64,000 nucleotides of DNA, taken from assembly GCF_948329515.1 (NCBI RefSeq), contig NZ_CAOJCN010000027.1, forward strand, positions 1 to 64,000, in the 5' to 3' direction. The notes beneath the pieces are model-generated. The model was not told the DNA's origin, made no database searches, and saw nothing but the letters and a program-made list of their open reading frames with translations. How positions within the stretch are numbered: the first letter of the stretch is position 1; each line of letters begins with the position of its first letter. This stretch comes from Cohnella rhizoplanae (GTDB lineage Bacteria; Bacillota; Bacilli; Paenibacillales; Paenibacillaceae). Of this stretch, positions 16,301 to 24,487 are shown piece by piece. The translations under genes were made by a program, and so were the position numbers.

Positions 16301-19300
16301 AGGGCTTTGTTTTCGATCGGCACGGCGCACCGAAGAACGTCTATCTGGAAGCCGACGCTTCCTTTATCATTCGCGGCGCGGTCGGTCCCGTGAAGCTGAC
16401 CAGGGTCGGCGGGGATGACATCGCGCCTTCCGAAGTCTGGGCCGATCCGGAGGATGCCAGACAGAAGCTGTCCTTCGATTGGGTCGAAGCGGAGAAGTAT
16501 ACGTATGCCGATCCCGGCGTGACCACTTACACGACCCGTCCATTTTTGTCGGGCGGCAAGGGCGTCGGCACTTGGAGCGTGGTAGGCCAGCAAATCGACT
16601 GGACCTTGAACGTGCCCAAGGCGGGCACCTACGATCTGGTGCTTAAATATGTGGCGGGCTTCAATCTAACCGCCGGCCAGACCATCTCGACCCGCAGCAT
16701 GATGATCGGCGGAGAGCCGACGGCGTTCGAGGCCCCGACGACGTTGGATGCGAACGGAAAGCCGGACTTTGGCACGCTGCCCGAGTATTGGCGCGGGCTC
16801 CGGATCAAGCTCGGGAAGCAGCTCCCGGAGGGTCCGGTCGACATCTCCATGTGGTACGACGTCGGCGCGATGAACCTGGATTGGATCGGCCTGATCGAAC
16901 GCAAGGACGATGAAGTACGCCCGGCGACGCCCGGCGGTCTCCATGTCGTCTCGCAGACGGACACGTCGGCGACGGTCGCCTGGAGCGCTTCGACGGATAA
17001 CGTTGCCGTCGACGGATACGCCGTGTACGTAGACGGCGTCAAGAAAAAGACCTTGCCGGCCGGCACGCTGACCGCGACGATCGACGGGCTCGCCCCCGGT
17101 AAGACGTACGCCTTCAAGGTGGAGGCGACGGACACGAGCGGCAACCGTTCGCAGCTCAGCGAAACGCTGAGCGTGACGATGGGAGACGACATGGCGCCTT
17201 CATGGGGCGAAGCTGCCTTGCGGCCCGTTCACCTGTTCCCGAACGCGGTCCGGCTGGCCTGGGATCCCGCGGCGGACAAATCGGGCGCGGTGGCCGCGTA
17301 CGAAATCTACCGGAAGGACGCGGGACAGTCGGCCTCTACGAAGATCGCTACCGTAAGCGGCAGCACGTATGGCTACGACGCGATCGGTTTGCAGGCGGGA
17401 AGCGGCTATACGTTCCAGGTGCAAGCACTGGACGCGCAAAACAATAGGACGACGGACGGTCCGAGCTTGACGGTCACGCTGCCGCAAGCAGGCAGCTCCG
17501 GCGACTACTACGAATCGTTCGACGACAAGCCGATCGGCGATATGTTAAGCGGCAGCGGCTGGACGGTGGAGAAGAGAGCCGAGACGTCGGTCGCGATCGA
17601 AGCGCTGCCGGACGCAGGCGGCCAGGCGCTGGCGCTGACGGATCAATACCCGACGTCTACCGTTGCGAACGAAAGTCCGGTCGTGCTGCGGTCGAACGCA
17701 GGGATCGACGGCAAGGTCGCGTTCGAGACCAAGTTCATGTACAAGAAGGTGGACGCCGACAGCATCGGCAACTTCGAGCTGTGGCTGCGCGGCAACGGCA
17801 AAGACGTCGCGCGGTTCAACGGCTTCACGGACGGCACGGTCGGCTATTGGACCATGGCGGGTGGCACGCTCAAAAATGTCAGGATCCCGGGGCCTTCGCT
17901 CTTCCTGTTGCCGAACGACAAATGGATCACGCTCCGCGTCGATCTGGATACGGCGACCAAGACGTTCGACGTCACGTTCCAGACGGACGCGCTCAAGGAC
18001 TATTCAGGATCCTCTCCTGCCGCTCCGGCAACATTGGACCGGACGACCGGCACCTATAAAGTCAGCGGCATTCCTTTCTACAACAATGCGACGACGACCG
18101 CCATCGATGCGTTCCGCTTCAGCACGTTCGCGTCGACGAGCAAGTTCCTGATCGATTACGTGACCTTGTTCAAAAACGTGCCGGTCGACGCCACGGCGCC
18201 CGCATGGGGAGAGACGGCCGCGCTCCGCGCGAATCAGCTGTTCCCGACGACGGCCAGACTGGATTGGGATCCGGCAACGGACGATTCGGGCAGCGTGCAC
18301 GGCTATTCGATCTTCCGACAGGAAGCCGGGCAGTCCGGCTTCACGAAGGTCGCATCGGTGAGCGGCAGCACGTACGGCTACGACATGACCGGTCTGCAGG
18401 CGGGCGGCACCTATACGTTCCGAGTGCAGGCGACGGATGCGAAGGGCAACGAGTCGATCGACGGCCCGTCCGTGACCGCGACGCTGCCTGCCGCGGCGAC
18501 GGGCGGCGACTACTATGATTCGTTCGACGACAAGCCCGTCGGGAACATGATGAACGGCGGCGGTTGGACGGTGAGCATAAGAGACGGAACGTCGGTCGCG
18601 ATCGAAGCGCTGCCGGGCGCGGGGAGCAACGCGCTCCGGCTGACCGACAACTATGCGCCGTCGAATACGGACACGACGGAAAGTCCCGTGGCGCTCCGTT
18701 CGAACGCGGCGCTCGCGGGCAAGCTGACGTTCGAGACGAAGTTCATGTTCGGCAAAGTGAACAGCGACATCGGCAACTTCGAGCTGTGGCTGCGCGGCGG
18801 CGGTAAGGACGTCGTGCGCTTCAACGCCTTCTCGGACGGCACGTTCGGATACTGGAAGCCCGGCGGCGCGACAGCGACTGCCGTCAAGATTCCGAAGGCC
18901 GCCGGCATCCAGCTGCCGCGCGATAAGTGGGTCACGCTTCGGTTCGATGTGGATACGGAATCGAAGACGTACGACGTCACCGTACAGACGGATGCGCTCA
19001 AAGATTACGCAGGCACGGTGGATGCGCCGGGCACGGTGGACGCTGCCGCCGGCATCTATCGCGCGACTGGCATTCCGTTCTACAACGGCACGGCGTCCTC
19101 GGTCGACGCCTTCCGGTTCAGCTCCTTCAGGTTCACCGGTATGTACACGCTCGACTACGTGACGCTGTACAAGAAGGCCGAGACGCAAGCAGACGCCGTC
19201 AAGGTCTCGTTGAAGGACAGCGCCGGCCAGCCGCTTAGCGGGGCCGTCGTGTCGTACTATGACGGCGGCTGGAAGGACTTCGGCGTCACCGGCGCCTCCG

Positions 19301-20091
19301 GCTCGGTCAGCAAGTCCCTGCCGGACAAGAGCTATTCCTTTGCGGTATCGTATGAAGGCACCCGCAGCCAAAAGGAGCAAAATACGGGAGATAACGCGAA
19401 CGTCGTCTTCCAGACGAAACGCGTCAAGGTACAGCTCAAAGACAGCGCAGGCCAGCCGCTCGGGGGCAGCGCTACGGTCAGCTATTATGCGGACGGATGG
19501 CGGACGTTCGGCACGACGAACGACGGCGAGGCCGGCAAGGAGCTGCTGCCTGGCAACTATACGTTCAACTTATCGTTCGAAGGCGCCTATCAAAGCAAGG
19601 CGCAGGATGTCGGCAACGACCCGAACGTGGTTTTCCGGACGGCTAGCGTCAAGGTGCGGCTGGAAGACAGTGACGGCGATCCGCTGGACGGCGGCGAAGC
19701 AAGCTACTATATGGACGGCTGGCACACGTTCGGCGCCTTGACCGGCGGCGAAGCGACGAAGGAACTGCTGCCCGTGAACTATACGTTCAGCGTGTCGTAC
19801 GAGGGCGCAAACTTGAGCAAACAGCAGAACGTCGCGGCGAATGCGACCGTCGTTTTTCAGACGTCGAACGTCGCGGTCCGGCTTGAGGACGGCCAAGGGA
19901 ATCCGATCGCAAGCGGCGAGGCGAGCTTCTACGCGGGCGGCTGGCGAACCTTCGGCACGACGGACGTCGGCGGCGAAGCGCGCAAGAAGCTGCTGCCCGG
20001 CAACTACACGTTCGCGATGACCTATGACGGCAAGATCAAATCGCTCACGCAGGATACGTCGGTCTCGCCAACGGTCGTTTTCGAAGCTTAA
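13399..20091 (+). CDS. Giant secreted heparinase II/III-family protein
   Basis: A 2230-residue secreted protein. It starts with TTG 13399 (GGGAG 7 bases upstream; ATG 13405 is an alternative) and a signal peptide ending near residue 40. The N-terminal DUF4962-like and alpha/alpha-toroid region (about 45-500) has the lyase-type segments NSHGWSAFGYIG and EDGGWSQGTGYW. A heparinase II/III-like beta domain follows with the YNHSLADQNSFIL motif near residue 550. A CBM6/35-like domain (about 1035-1165), a fibronectin III domain (1173-1258), two tandem copies of a Fn3-like plus concanavalin-lectin-like pair (about 1265-1930), and four 74-75-residue C-terminal repeats complete it. The likely role is eliminative cleavage of an acidic polysaccharide outside the cell, feeding the importer upstream. 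No SLH or LPXTG anchor is seen; the C-terminal repeats could bind wall or glycan. Confidence 0.85.
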   Translation: MKMMGQALKRRLALTMVFVWVLGCFANFPFAKLTAASAATAWPASVLSGNNMPFRPADGLVTTQNPPDFSWPAVPGSDQYQLQVGRSASVADAVYDQTLEDNFYNFPDIFGAGTWYWHVRYHTDADGWSEWSDARRFRIEEDYVEFRVPSVESLINKIGTTHPRIWTNPTTLDEFKELSTTPGPAQTFYQGVYNGVIKDVLCTPTAAQPNKCKFVEPIWTATTNDRTSQEYIDATTAIRKYTEPLMSRMLNAAFVYLITDNAEVGQYAKARLLEVAAWDPFGATSYEHQDQVFRLIALNSAMAYDWLYGILSPTEKQAVQDMIDVRASKMVSELVDEHPIQSSPFNSHGWSAFGYIGVIATAMLGDLEDADDWFRKVVPAYINILPPWGGEDGGWSQGTGYWQWSTTISKQFTDVLLSASGFNLYDKAYSRNEGLYPLYAFPKGSTKGIFGHDSQYVPSDPSVTVYSRLAQMYQDPRLQWAAQAVGTGMNEALYNYFYGDDDLEPQPPVDLPDARWFQDIGLVTMHSELYDPDRVSLYFKSSPYGSYNHSLADQNSFILNAFGESLAVEAGFYDSYGSVHDKYFAKQTLAANAITIDGKQGQAYDSLDADGKIVSFVTHPDFDATTGAAAPAYAGKLTEANRSIVYVRPDAFVVIDKLKTANPAGSKFEWRLHADDELVIDEDQSGATIRKRGAALKVRIQAPTGLTATLENEYLDEEGIVRNPLASTAFADKRQLHAAFTTAQTPATTFVSTMEAYKKGTTPAEVASENHGTYEKLTFADGSVVYARLAESGEIDAGTIKFDGTAAAVKGDTVLLVDGTKLVKDGVTVIQNDQPATVVYGDGRLSVSGPSDTKVSLHAPEVARLREADTGTDIPQGGAVTETVGLRGMQWDKSGDTITLHVEKGQRAFKLNDAPMPHSMAPVTVTTEIDGEQAEKTLQVYTDTEGVPVAWGKLGNTPGLYQVIEVPEGFVFDRHGAPKNVYLEADASFIIRGAVGPVKLTRVGGDDIAPSEVWADPEDARQKLSFDWVEAEKYTYADPGVTTYTTRPFLSGGKGVGTWSVVGQQIDWTLNVPKAGTYDLVLKYVAGFNLTAGQTISTRSMMIGGEPTAFEAPTTLDANGKPDFGTLPEYWRGLRIKLGKQLPEGPVDISMWYDVGAMNLDWIGLIERKDDEVRPATPGGLHVVSQTDTSATVAWSASTDNVAVDGYAVYVDGVKKKTLPAGTLTATIDGLAPGKTYAFKVEATDTSGNRSQLSETLSVTMGDDMAPSWGEAALRPVHLFPNAVRLAWDPAADKSGAVAAYEIYRKDAGQSASTKIATVSGSTYGYDAIGLQAGSGYTFQVQALDAQNNRTTDGPSLTVTLPQAGSSGDYYESFDDKPIGDMLSGSGWTVEKRAETSVAIEALPDAGGQALALTDQYPTSTVANESPVVLRSNAGIDGKVAFETKFMYKKVDADSIGNFELWLRGNGKDVARFNGFTDGTVGYWTMAGGTLKNVRIPGPSLFLLPNDKWITLRVDLDTATKTFDVTFQTDALKDYSGSSPAAPATLDRTTGTYKVSGIPFYNNATTTAIDAFRFSTFASTSKFLIDYVTLFKNVPVDATAPAWGETAALRANQLFPTTARLDWDPATDDSGSVHGYSIFRQEAGQSGFTKVASVSGSTYGYDMTGLQAGGTYTFRVQATDAKGNESIDGPSVTATLPAAATGGDYYDSFDDKPVGNMMNGGGWTVSIRDGTSVAIEALPGAGSNALRLTDNYAPSNTDTTESPVALRSNAALAGKLTFETKFMFGKVNSDIGNFELWLRGGGKDVVRFNAFSDGTFGYWKPGGATATAVKIPKAAGIQLPRDKWVTLRFDVDTESKTYDVTVQTDALKDYAGTVDAPGTVDAAAGIYRATGIPFYNGTASSVDAFRFSSFRFTGMYTLDYVTLYKKAETQADAVKVSLKDSAGQPLSGAVVSYYDGGWKDFGVTGASGSVSKSLPDKSYSFAVSYEGTRSQKEQNTGDNANVVFQTKRVKVQLKDSAGQPLGGSATVSYYADGWRTFGTTNDGEAGKELLPGNYTFNLSFEGAYQSKAQDVGNDPNVVFRTASVKVRLEDSDGDPLDGGEASYYMDGWHTFGALTGGEATKELLPVNYTFSVSYEGANLSKQQNVAANATVVFQTSNVAVRLEDGQGNPIASGEASFYAGGWRTFGTTDVGGEARKKLLPGNYTFAMTYDGKIKSLTQDTSVSPTVVFEA
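17191..19180. repeat. Internal tandem duplication, about 1.0 kb x 2
   Basis: The module of Fn3-like domain plus lectin-like domain at 17191-18180 is repeated at 18193-19180 within the heparinase-family gene, offset about 1000 bp. Near-identical DNA blocks such as GCGGCAGCACGTAYGGCTAC and GGCGACTACTAYGAWTCGTT occur at matching places. It is a recent in-frame duplication. Confidence 0.85.
19198..20088. repeat. Four C-terminal 74-75-residue repeats
   Basis: Copies begin at 19198, 19423, 19648 and 19870 (225, 225 and 222 bp). Each opens VxVxLxDxxGxPL, has a YYxxGWxxFG centre and closes with NxxVVFxT/A. They look like a small Ig/CnaB-type beta domain and form the extreme C-terminus of the heparinase-family protein. 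Confidence 0.9.
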
Positions 20092-20110
20092 CGCACCGCA
20101 AATACAAGAA

Positions 20111-20154
20111 AGCAGCCTCCGCCAGTCGATGAGACCGGCGAAGGCTGCTTTTTT
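20111..20154 (+). terminator. Rho-independent terminator
   Basis: AGCAGCCTCCGCC pairs with GGCGAAGGCTGCT (one mismatch) and is followed by TTTTTT. It lies 20 bases after the stop of the heparinase-family gene and ends that transcript ahead of the convergent efeB. Confidence 0.9.
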
Positions 20155-20187
20155 GCGATCGATCGGAATGCGCCGGCGCCCCGGCCG

Positions 20188-21417
20188 TCAGCCCTCCAGA
20201 ATATTCTGGCCGATGTACGTGCCCTCGCGAAGCCCGGTCGGGCAGGCGAACATGGCGCTCGCGACATGGTCCACGTATTCGTTGAGCGCGTCCTTGCTCT
20301 GCATCAGGCGGAGCATCCGAATGAACTGTTCGTCCGGGTTGCGCTGGTAGCTGATAAAAAGAAGGCCGGCGTCGACGTTCCCCGTCCGGGGATCGACCTT
20401 GTCCGTATACGAGTAGGCCCGGCGGTGCATCTGCTGCTTGGTCTGCTTGGCCAGATGGACGTGGGCGTTGACCGGCTGGCTGGACAGGTCGACGGGATCG
20501 AACTCTCCCTTCGCGCCGTACGCCGCGCCGGACACCTTGTGCCTGCCGAACGTGTCTTCCTGGTCGGCCAGCGAGGTCCGATCCCAGGATTCGAGCTTCA
20601 TCCGGATCTTGCGGTAGGCGAGATACGAGCCGCCTCTCAGCCAGTCCGGTTCCCCCTCGTCCGCCCAGACGACGCGGTCGTAGCCGTCGGGCGAGTCATG
20701 CAGCGCATTCGCCGTGCCGTCCTTGAAGCCGAACAGGTTGCGCGGGGTCGTCCCCGGCTTGCCGCTGGCGAAGCCCTCCTGCATCCAGTTCAGCGACGCG
20801 ATGCCGGTCGACAGCCGGATCAGGTTGCGAATCGCATGGAAGGCGACCTGCTGGTCGTTGGCGCACACCTGCAGACAGATGTCCCCGCCGGAGATGGAGG
20901 GATCGAGGTGGTCCCGCGCCATGCGGGGAATGTCCTTCAAGTGCTTCGGCGCGAGGCGGGCGATGCCGAAGCGATCCTTGCCTTCGTCCAGGAAAAAGGA
21001 AGGCCCGAACCCGAACGTCACGGTCAGCTTGGACGGCGGGAGATCGAGCGTCTCACCCGTATCGCTCGGCGGCACCAGCGGGTTGTCCCCCGTCCGCATC
21101 GTGCCGCCCGCCATGCTCAGATCGCAGAACCGCGTCCAGTCCTTGAACATGCCGGCCAGGTCCGCCTTGCTCTTGGAGGTCACGCGGAAGCTCGCCAGGT
21201 ACAGGTATGTTTGCGGAGGCGTGACGATGCCCGGCTGATGCGCCCCGTAGAGCGGGATCGCGTCGTCGTTCGACTCGGCCGAAGCCTTGTTCGCCGGCTT
21301 GCCGTTCAGGTTCAGGATCGCGCCGAGCCCCGAGGCGCCGATGGCGAGGCCCGCGCCGGCAGCGACCGACAATTTTAGAAAATCCTTGCGCGTCATGCCC
21401 GGTGGATGCTGCTCCAC
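20188..21417 (-). CDS. efeB: Dye-decolorizing peroxidase, EfeB type
   Basis: Haem peroxidase/deferrochelatase of the Dyp family, 409 residues, the third component of the EfeUOB iron uptake system, which acts outside the membrane on haem or ferrous iron. The signature GFKDGT is present with the catalytic Asp at about 233, and a conserved His lies in NAHVH. GTG 21417 has GGGGAGG 8 bases upstream. The N-terminus resembles a Tat signal, but the expected RR is MTRKDFLK, that is Arg-Lys, which is unusual because EfeB is normally a Tat substrate. It lies 18 bases after efeO, at the end of the operon driven from 24301. Confidence 0.92.
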   Translation of the reverse strand: MEQHPPGMTRKDFLKLSVAAGAGLAIGASGLGAILNLNGKPANKASAESNDDAIPLYGAHQPGIVTPPQTYLYLASFRVTSKSKADLAGMFKDWTRFCDLSMAGGTMRTGDNPLVPPSDTGETLDLPPSKLTVTFGFGPSFFLDEGKDRFGIARLAPKHLKDIPRMARDHLDPSISGGDICLQVCANDQQVAFHAIRNLIRLSTGIASLNWMQEGFASGKPGTTPRNLFGFKDGTANALHDSPDGYDRVVWADEGEPDWLRGGSYLAYRKIRMKLESWDRTSLADQEDTFGRHKVSGAAYGAKGEFDPVDLSSQPVNAHVHLAKQTKQQMHRRAYSYTDKVDPRTGNVDAGLLFISYQRNPDEQFIRMLRLMQSKDALNEYVDHVASAMFACPTGLREGTYIGQNILEG

Positions 21418-21435
21418 GTCGGTAACCTCCCCGAA

Positions 21436-22647
21436 TTAGAGGATGGCGGCGGTCTGGGACATCAGATTGGACAGCACGCTCAATTGATCGCTGATCTGGC
21501 GAATCTGATCCGTCGTCAACTCCGTATAGCTGATATACTGGCCGTCCTTCACGAATCCGGCCAAGCTTTGCTCCATCGATTGAAACGCCTCGTCAAGCTT
21601 CACGGCCAGATCGTCGTGGCTCTCGTTGAGCGCGGGAATGATCGCCAGGTAGACCGTCTTGGAGCCTTCGACGTTGGCCGCCAGGTCGACGAGGTCGATA
21701 TGCGAATACAGCTCTTCCTCGCCCGTGATCTTGGACGTCGCCGCTTCGTTGAGCAGCTCCATCGCGCCGGCTACCATCGCCTTGGGCTCGAGCTCGTACC
21801 CCTGCGCTTGCTTCTGCAGTTCCTTCACGTCGGTCATGAGCTGATCTGCGTATTTGTCTTGGCCGGCGAGCGAGTTGTCGGCCCATAGCGCCTTCTCGAT
21901 CCGGTGGAATCCGGTCCAGGCGTTCGGATCGTCCACGTCCGCCAGGCGGGCGTCGATCTTGGGATCGAGGTCGCCGAAGCTCTCCGCGATCGGCTCGATG
22001 CGCTCGTAATAGATGCGCGCCTGCGCATAGTCGAGCTTCGCTTGATCCGCGTTGCCGGCCTTGACGGCGTCCACGAACGATTGCGTCTGCGCGGCGAGCA
22101 GGTCCATCTGCTCGGAGACGTAGGACTGGTACTTCTCGACCGCCTTGGCCAGCAGCTCGGAGGCGTTCGCGGCCGACGGCTTGGCGTTCTGCAGGGCGGT
22201 CACGGCATCGATCAGGCTCGCGGCGTTGGCCTTGAGCGCGGCATAGTCGATCTTATCATAAGCGGAGGCGGAGAAGATCGGCATCTCGTACTTCTCGACG
22301 TCCGTATATTCGAGCGGGAAGGACTGGCGGACCGCATTTTCGTACGAGAGCCAGATGTCGTTGATCGACTTGCCGAGCGCCTTCACGTCTTCCGCGTCCT
22401 GCTTGTCGATCGCGTCCTGCAGCTTGCGAGTCTCCTCCAGCAGCTTGGCGGAGCCGTCCTGGATCGCGCCGGGGGCCGCGGACGCGGACGAAGATGCCTG
22501 CGCGGACGCAGACGCTTGCGCGGACGCGGTCGCGGATGCCGCCGTCGTCGCGCCGTTTCCGCTGTCCGCTTCGTTCGCGTCGTTGCCGCAGGCGGCGAGC
22601 GCCATGACGCCGGCCAACGCGAGCACGTTCAAAAATGTCTTTTTCAT
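21436..22647 (-). CDS. efeO: Iron uptake lipoprotein EfeO/EfeM
   Basis: Periplasm-equivalent (cell-surface) iron-binding component, 403 residues. ATG 22647 has GGAGGG nine bases upstream; the lipobox LAAC follows a short hydrophobic signal. After an Ala/Ser/Gln low-complexity linker comes the EfeM/EfeO imelysin-like helical domain, with the conserved segment GFHRIEKALW (HxxE-type metal site). It presumably passes iron to the permease EfeU. The gap to efeU is 56 bases. A longer open frame upstream of this start overlaps efeU in a different frame and is not coding. Confidence 0.93.
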   Translation of the reverse strand: MKKTFLNVLALAGVMALAACGNDANEADSGNGATTAASATASAQASASAQASSSASAAPGAIQDGSAKLLEETRKLQDAIDKQDAEDVKALGKSINDIWLSYENAVRQSFPLEYTDVEKYEMPIFSASAYDKIDYAALKANAASLIDAVTALQNAKPSAANASELLAKAVEKYQSYVSEQMDLLAAQTQSFVDAVKAGNADQAKLDYAQARIYYERIEPIAESFGDLDPKIDARLADVDDPNAWTGFHRIEKALWADNSLAGQDKYADQLMTDVKELQKQAQGYELEPKAMVAGAMELLNEAATSKITGEEELYSHIDLVDLAANVEGSKTVYLAIIPALNESHDDLAVKLDEAFQSMEQSLAGFVKDGQYISYTELTTDQIRQISDQLSVLSNLMSQTAAIL

Positions 22648-22703
22648 CAACAAAAACCCTCCATTATCTATGCGGGAATCGGACGCGGTTCGCCCGCCCT
22701 CCC

Positions 22704-24191
22704 TTAGGAAATCGCGCGCCGGCGCCGGCCGGCTGCATAAGATAGGATCGCGGCGAGCGCGCCGGCGACGGCGAACAACAGCTGGGGCAGCGTGCTGTAC
22801 CACGACGGATACAGGCTCAGGACCGCGAGATCCGGCAGCCCCTCCTGCACCGTCGCGGGCAGCAGGCCGGCCATCTGCAGGCTGTGGATGCCGGATCCCA
22901 TGAACTTGAAGCACAAGTAGAATACGATGAGGCTGGATACGAGGAAAACTGGCCTGACCGGCAGCCGGGAGCCGGCCTTGACGATCGCCAGCGCGACGGC
23001 CGCGAGCACCCCGAATCCGACCGCGATGCCCAGCACAAGCTGTGCGGCCGGCATCTTGCCCGTCATGCCGATCAGGAAGACGACGGTCTCGAGCCCCTCG
23101 CGCACGATCGCGAAGAAGGCGAGCAGTCCCAGCGAGATCATGCGGCCGCCGGACAAGGCCCTGGAGCTCTTGGAGGCCAGAAACGCGTTCCAGCGCTGCA
23201 CGTCCGAATTGCGGTGCAGCCAATAGCTGACGTACAGCAGCAGCAGACTCGCGCCGACGCCCGTCCAGCCGTTGATCAGCAGGCCGTTGTGGCCGAAGGC
23301 GCTCGATGACAGCAGCAGCGCTACGGCGATCCCCGACCCGACGCTGGCGACGATGCCGGCGGCGGATCCGCCGACGACCCAGCGCTTCGCGGGCGCGGAA
23401 TCCGCACGCTTGGCATACATGAGGAGCGCGCCGACGACGAGCAGCGCCTCGAGGCCTTCGCGGATCGGGATCAATGCCGCATCCCACCACGAATACCGGG
23501 CATCGGCCAGCGGAGCCAGCGCCTCGACCATGCGGTCGACCACGGCCGCCGCCTGGTCTCTCTTGCCCGCGTCGTTCAGGTACCCGTCCAGCAGCACCAG
23601 GTCCCGCTCCGTAGCGTCGTAAACGCGCTGGGACTGGCTGACGACATCCCCTTCGACCGACAGCCACTGCCGCTGCAGCAGCTTGACTTCGTCCTGCGCC
23701 TCGTCCCATTGCCCGCGCTGCGCCAGATCTCCCGCACCCCGCAGCTTCAGGATGTACGCGGAGAGCGTCATCTGGCTCTTGCCGTCATTGTCGGCGAAGG
23801 CGCCGTCCGCCAGGTTCTTCACCGAGAACCGCAGGTTGCTCGCGACCGTCGCCGCCTGCGCGGCATCCTCCGTCAGCAGCGCCAGCGAGAGCGAAGCGAT
23901 CTGTCCGTCGATCTCGAGCGCGAGATCGAGCGAGCGCTGCTTGGCGCCGCTCTTGGACGACGTCCACCACTTCTTGACCGCGGCGAAGTCCTGCTTGGCC
24001 GACGCGAGGTCTCCCCCGTCCAGATGCCGGATCATCGCGTCGACGCTCGCGGACGCGGCCGTCGTCTCCTCCCGGGAGGACGCGGCGTACGCGGTGACGG
24101 GCCACGCCGTCCAGACGATCAGACAAGCCGCCGCCAGTATCATCAGCGGAGCGAACAACGCCCGCGGGAACGATCGGCTCGAACCCTTCAC
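22704..24191 (-). CDS. efeU: FTR1-family iron permease EfeU
   Basis: Membrane iron permease, about 495 residues. The C-terminal half carries seven helices with the two FTR1 signatures IREGLEALLV and VREGLETVVF that bind iron in the pathway. The N-terminal half (about 30-230) is an extracytoplasmic helical domain preceded by a signal-like helix, as in Gram-positive EfeU proteins. Start choice: GTG 24191 has a perfect AGGAGG nine bases upstream, while ATG 24209 and TTG 24218 lack a good site. It is the first gene of the operon; promoter and Fur box are immediately upstream. Confidence 0.92.
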   Translation of the reverse strand: MKGSSRSFPRALFAPLMILAAACLIVWTAWPVTAYAASSREETTAASASVDAMIRHLDGGDLASAKQDFAAVKKWWTSSKSGAKQRSLDLALEIDGQIASLSLALLTEDAAQAATVASNLRFSVKNLADGAFADNDGKSQMTLSAYILKLRGAGDLAQRGQWDEAQDEVKLLQRQWLSVEGDVVSQSQRVYDATERDLVLLDGYLNDAGKRDQAAAVVDRMVEALAPLADARYSWWDAALIPIREGLEALLVVGALLMYAKRADSAPAKRWVVGGSAAGIVASVGSGIAVALLLSSSAFGHNGLLINGWTGVGASLLLLYVSYWLHRNSDVQRWNAFLASKSSRALSGGRMISLGLLAFFAIVREGLETVVFLIGMTGKMPAAQLVLGIAVGFGVLAAVALAIVKAGSRLPVRPVFLVSSLIVFYLCFKFMGSGIHSLQMAGLLPATVQEGLPDLAVLSLYPSWYSTLPQLLFAVAGALAAILSYAAGRRRRAIS

Positions 24192-24244
24192 TCCCATTGG
24201 CCTCCTCATGTTCTTCAAGCGAGTCGCTCAAGCGGCACCGTTTT

Positions 24245-24259
24245 TGAGAACAATTCTCA
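24245..24259 (-). promoter_or_regulatory. Fur box
   Basis: TGAGAACAATTCTCA matches the 7-1-7 Fur consensus TGATAATNATTATCA at 11 of 14 informative positions and is a near-perfect dyad. It begins about 12 bases downstream of the -10 box at 24272, covering the initial transcribed region, so Fe-Fur would block the efeUOB promoter. Confidence 0.8.
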
Positions 24260-24271
24260 CTATACTAAGCG

Positions 24272-24301
24272 ATTATAGTGATGCCGCATGATTTCTGTCA
24301 A
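24272..24301 (-). promoter_or_regulatory. Sigma-A promoter of efeUOB
   Basis: On the minus strand TTGACA (24296-24301) and TATAAT (24272-24277), both consensus, are separated by 18 bp. The predicted transcription start is near 24265, at the edge of the Fur box. Confidence 0.85.
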
Positions 24302-24415
24302 CAAGTTACTAAAAAAACGACCCGATCTATCGTCAGGAAAATTCAGCGCGTACAACTTCTTTTTGGATGGCGCGCGGGGCTTTTGTTAACCGCAGGTAAA
24401 TAAACGCGTGTTCGC

Positions 24416-24444
24416 TTGGCGAATGGACGCGTTAGCGTTATGAT
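24416..24444 (+). promoter_or_regulatory. Promoter of aldo/keto reductase gene
   Basis: TTGGCG (24416-24421) and TATGAT (24439-24444) with a 17-bp spacer, about 40 bp before the GTG start at 24488. The -35 matches only partly. Confidence 0.5.
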
Positions 24445-24487
24445 AGTGCCGTAAGCGATATCAAGCATAGGCAGGGAGGAATTTAGG

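Noticed and set aside
22648..23709. Apparent N-terminal extension of the EfeO frame far into efeU
   Set aside because: The extension is out of frame with efeU, Arg/Gly-rich, and precedes a clear lipoprotein start at 22647 with its own ribosome site.
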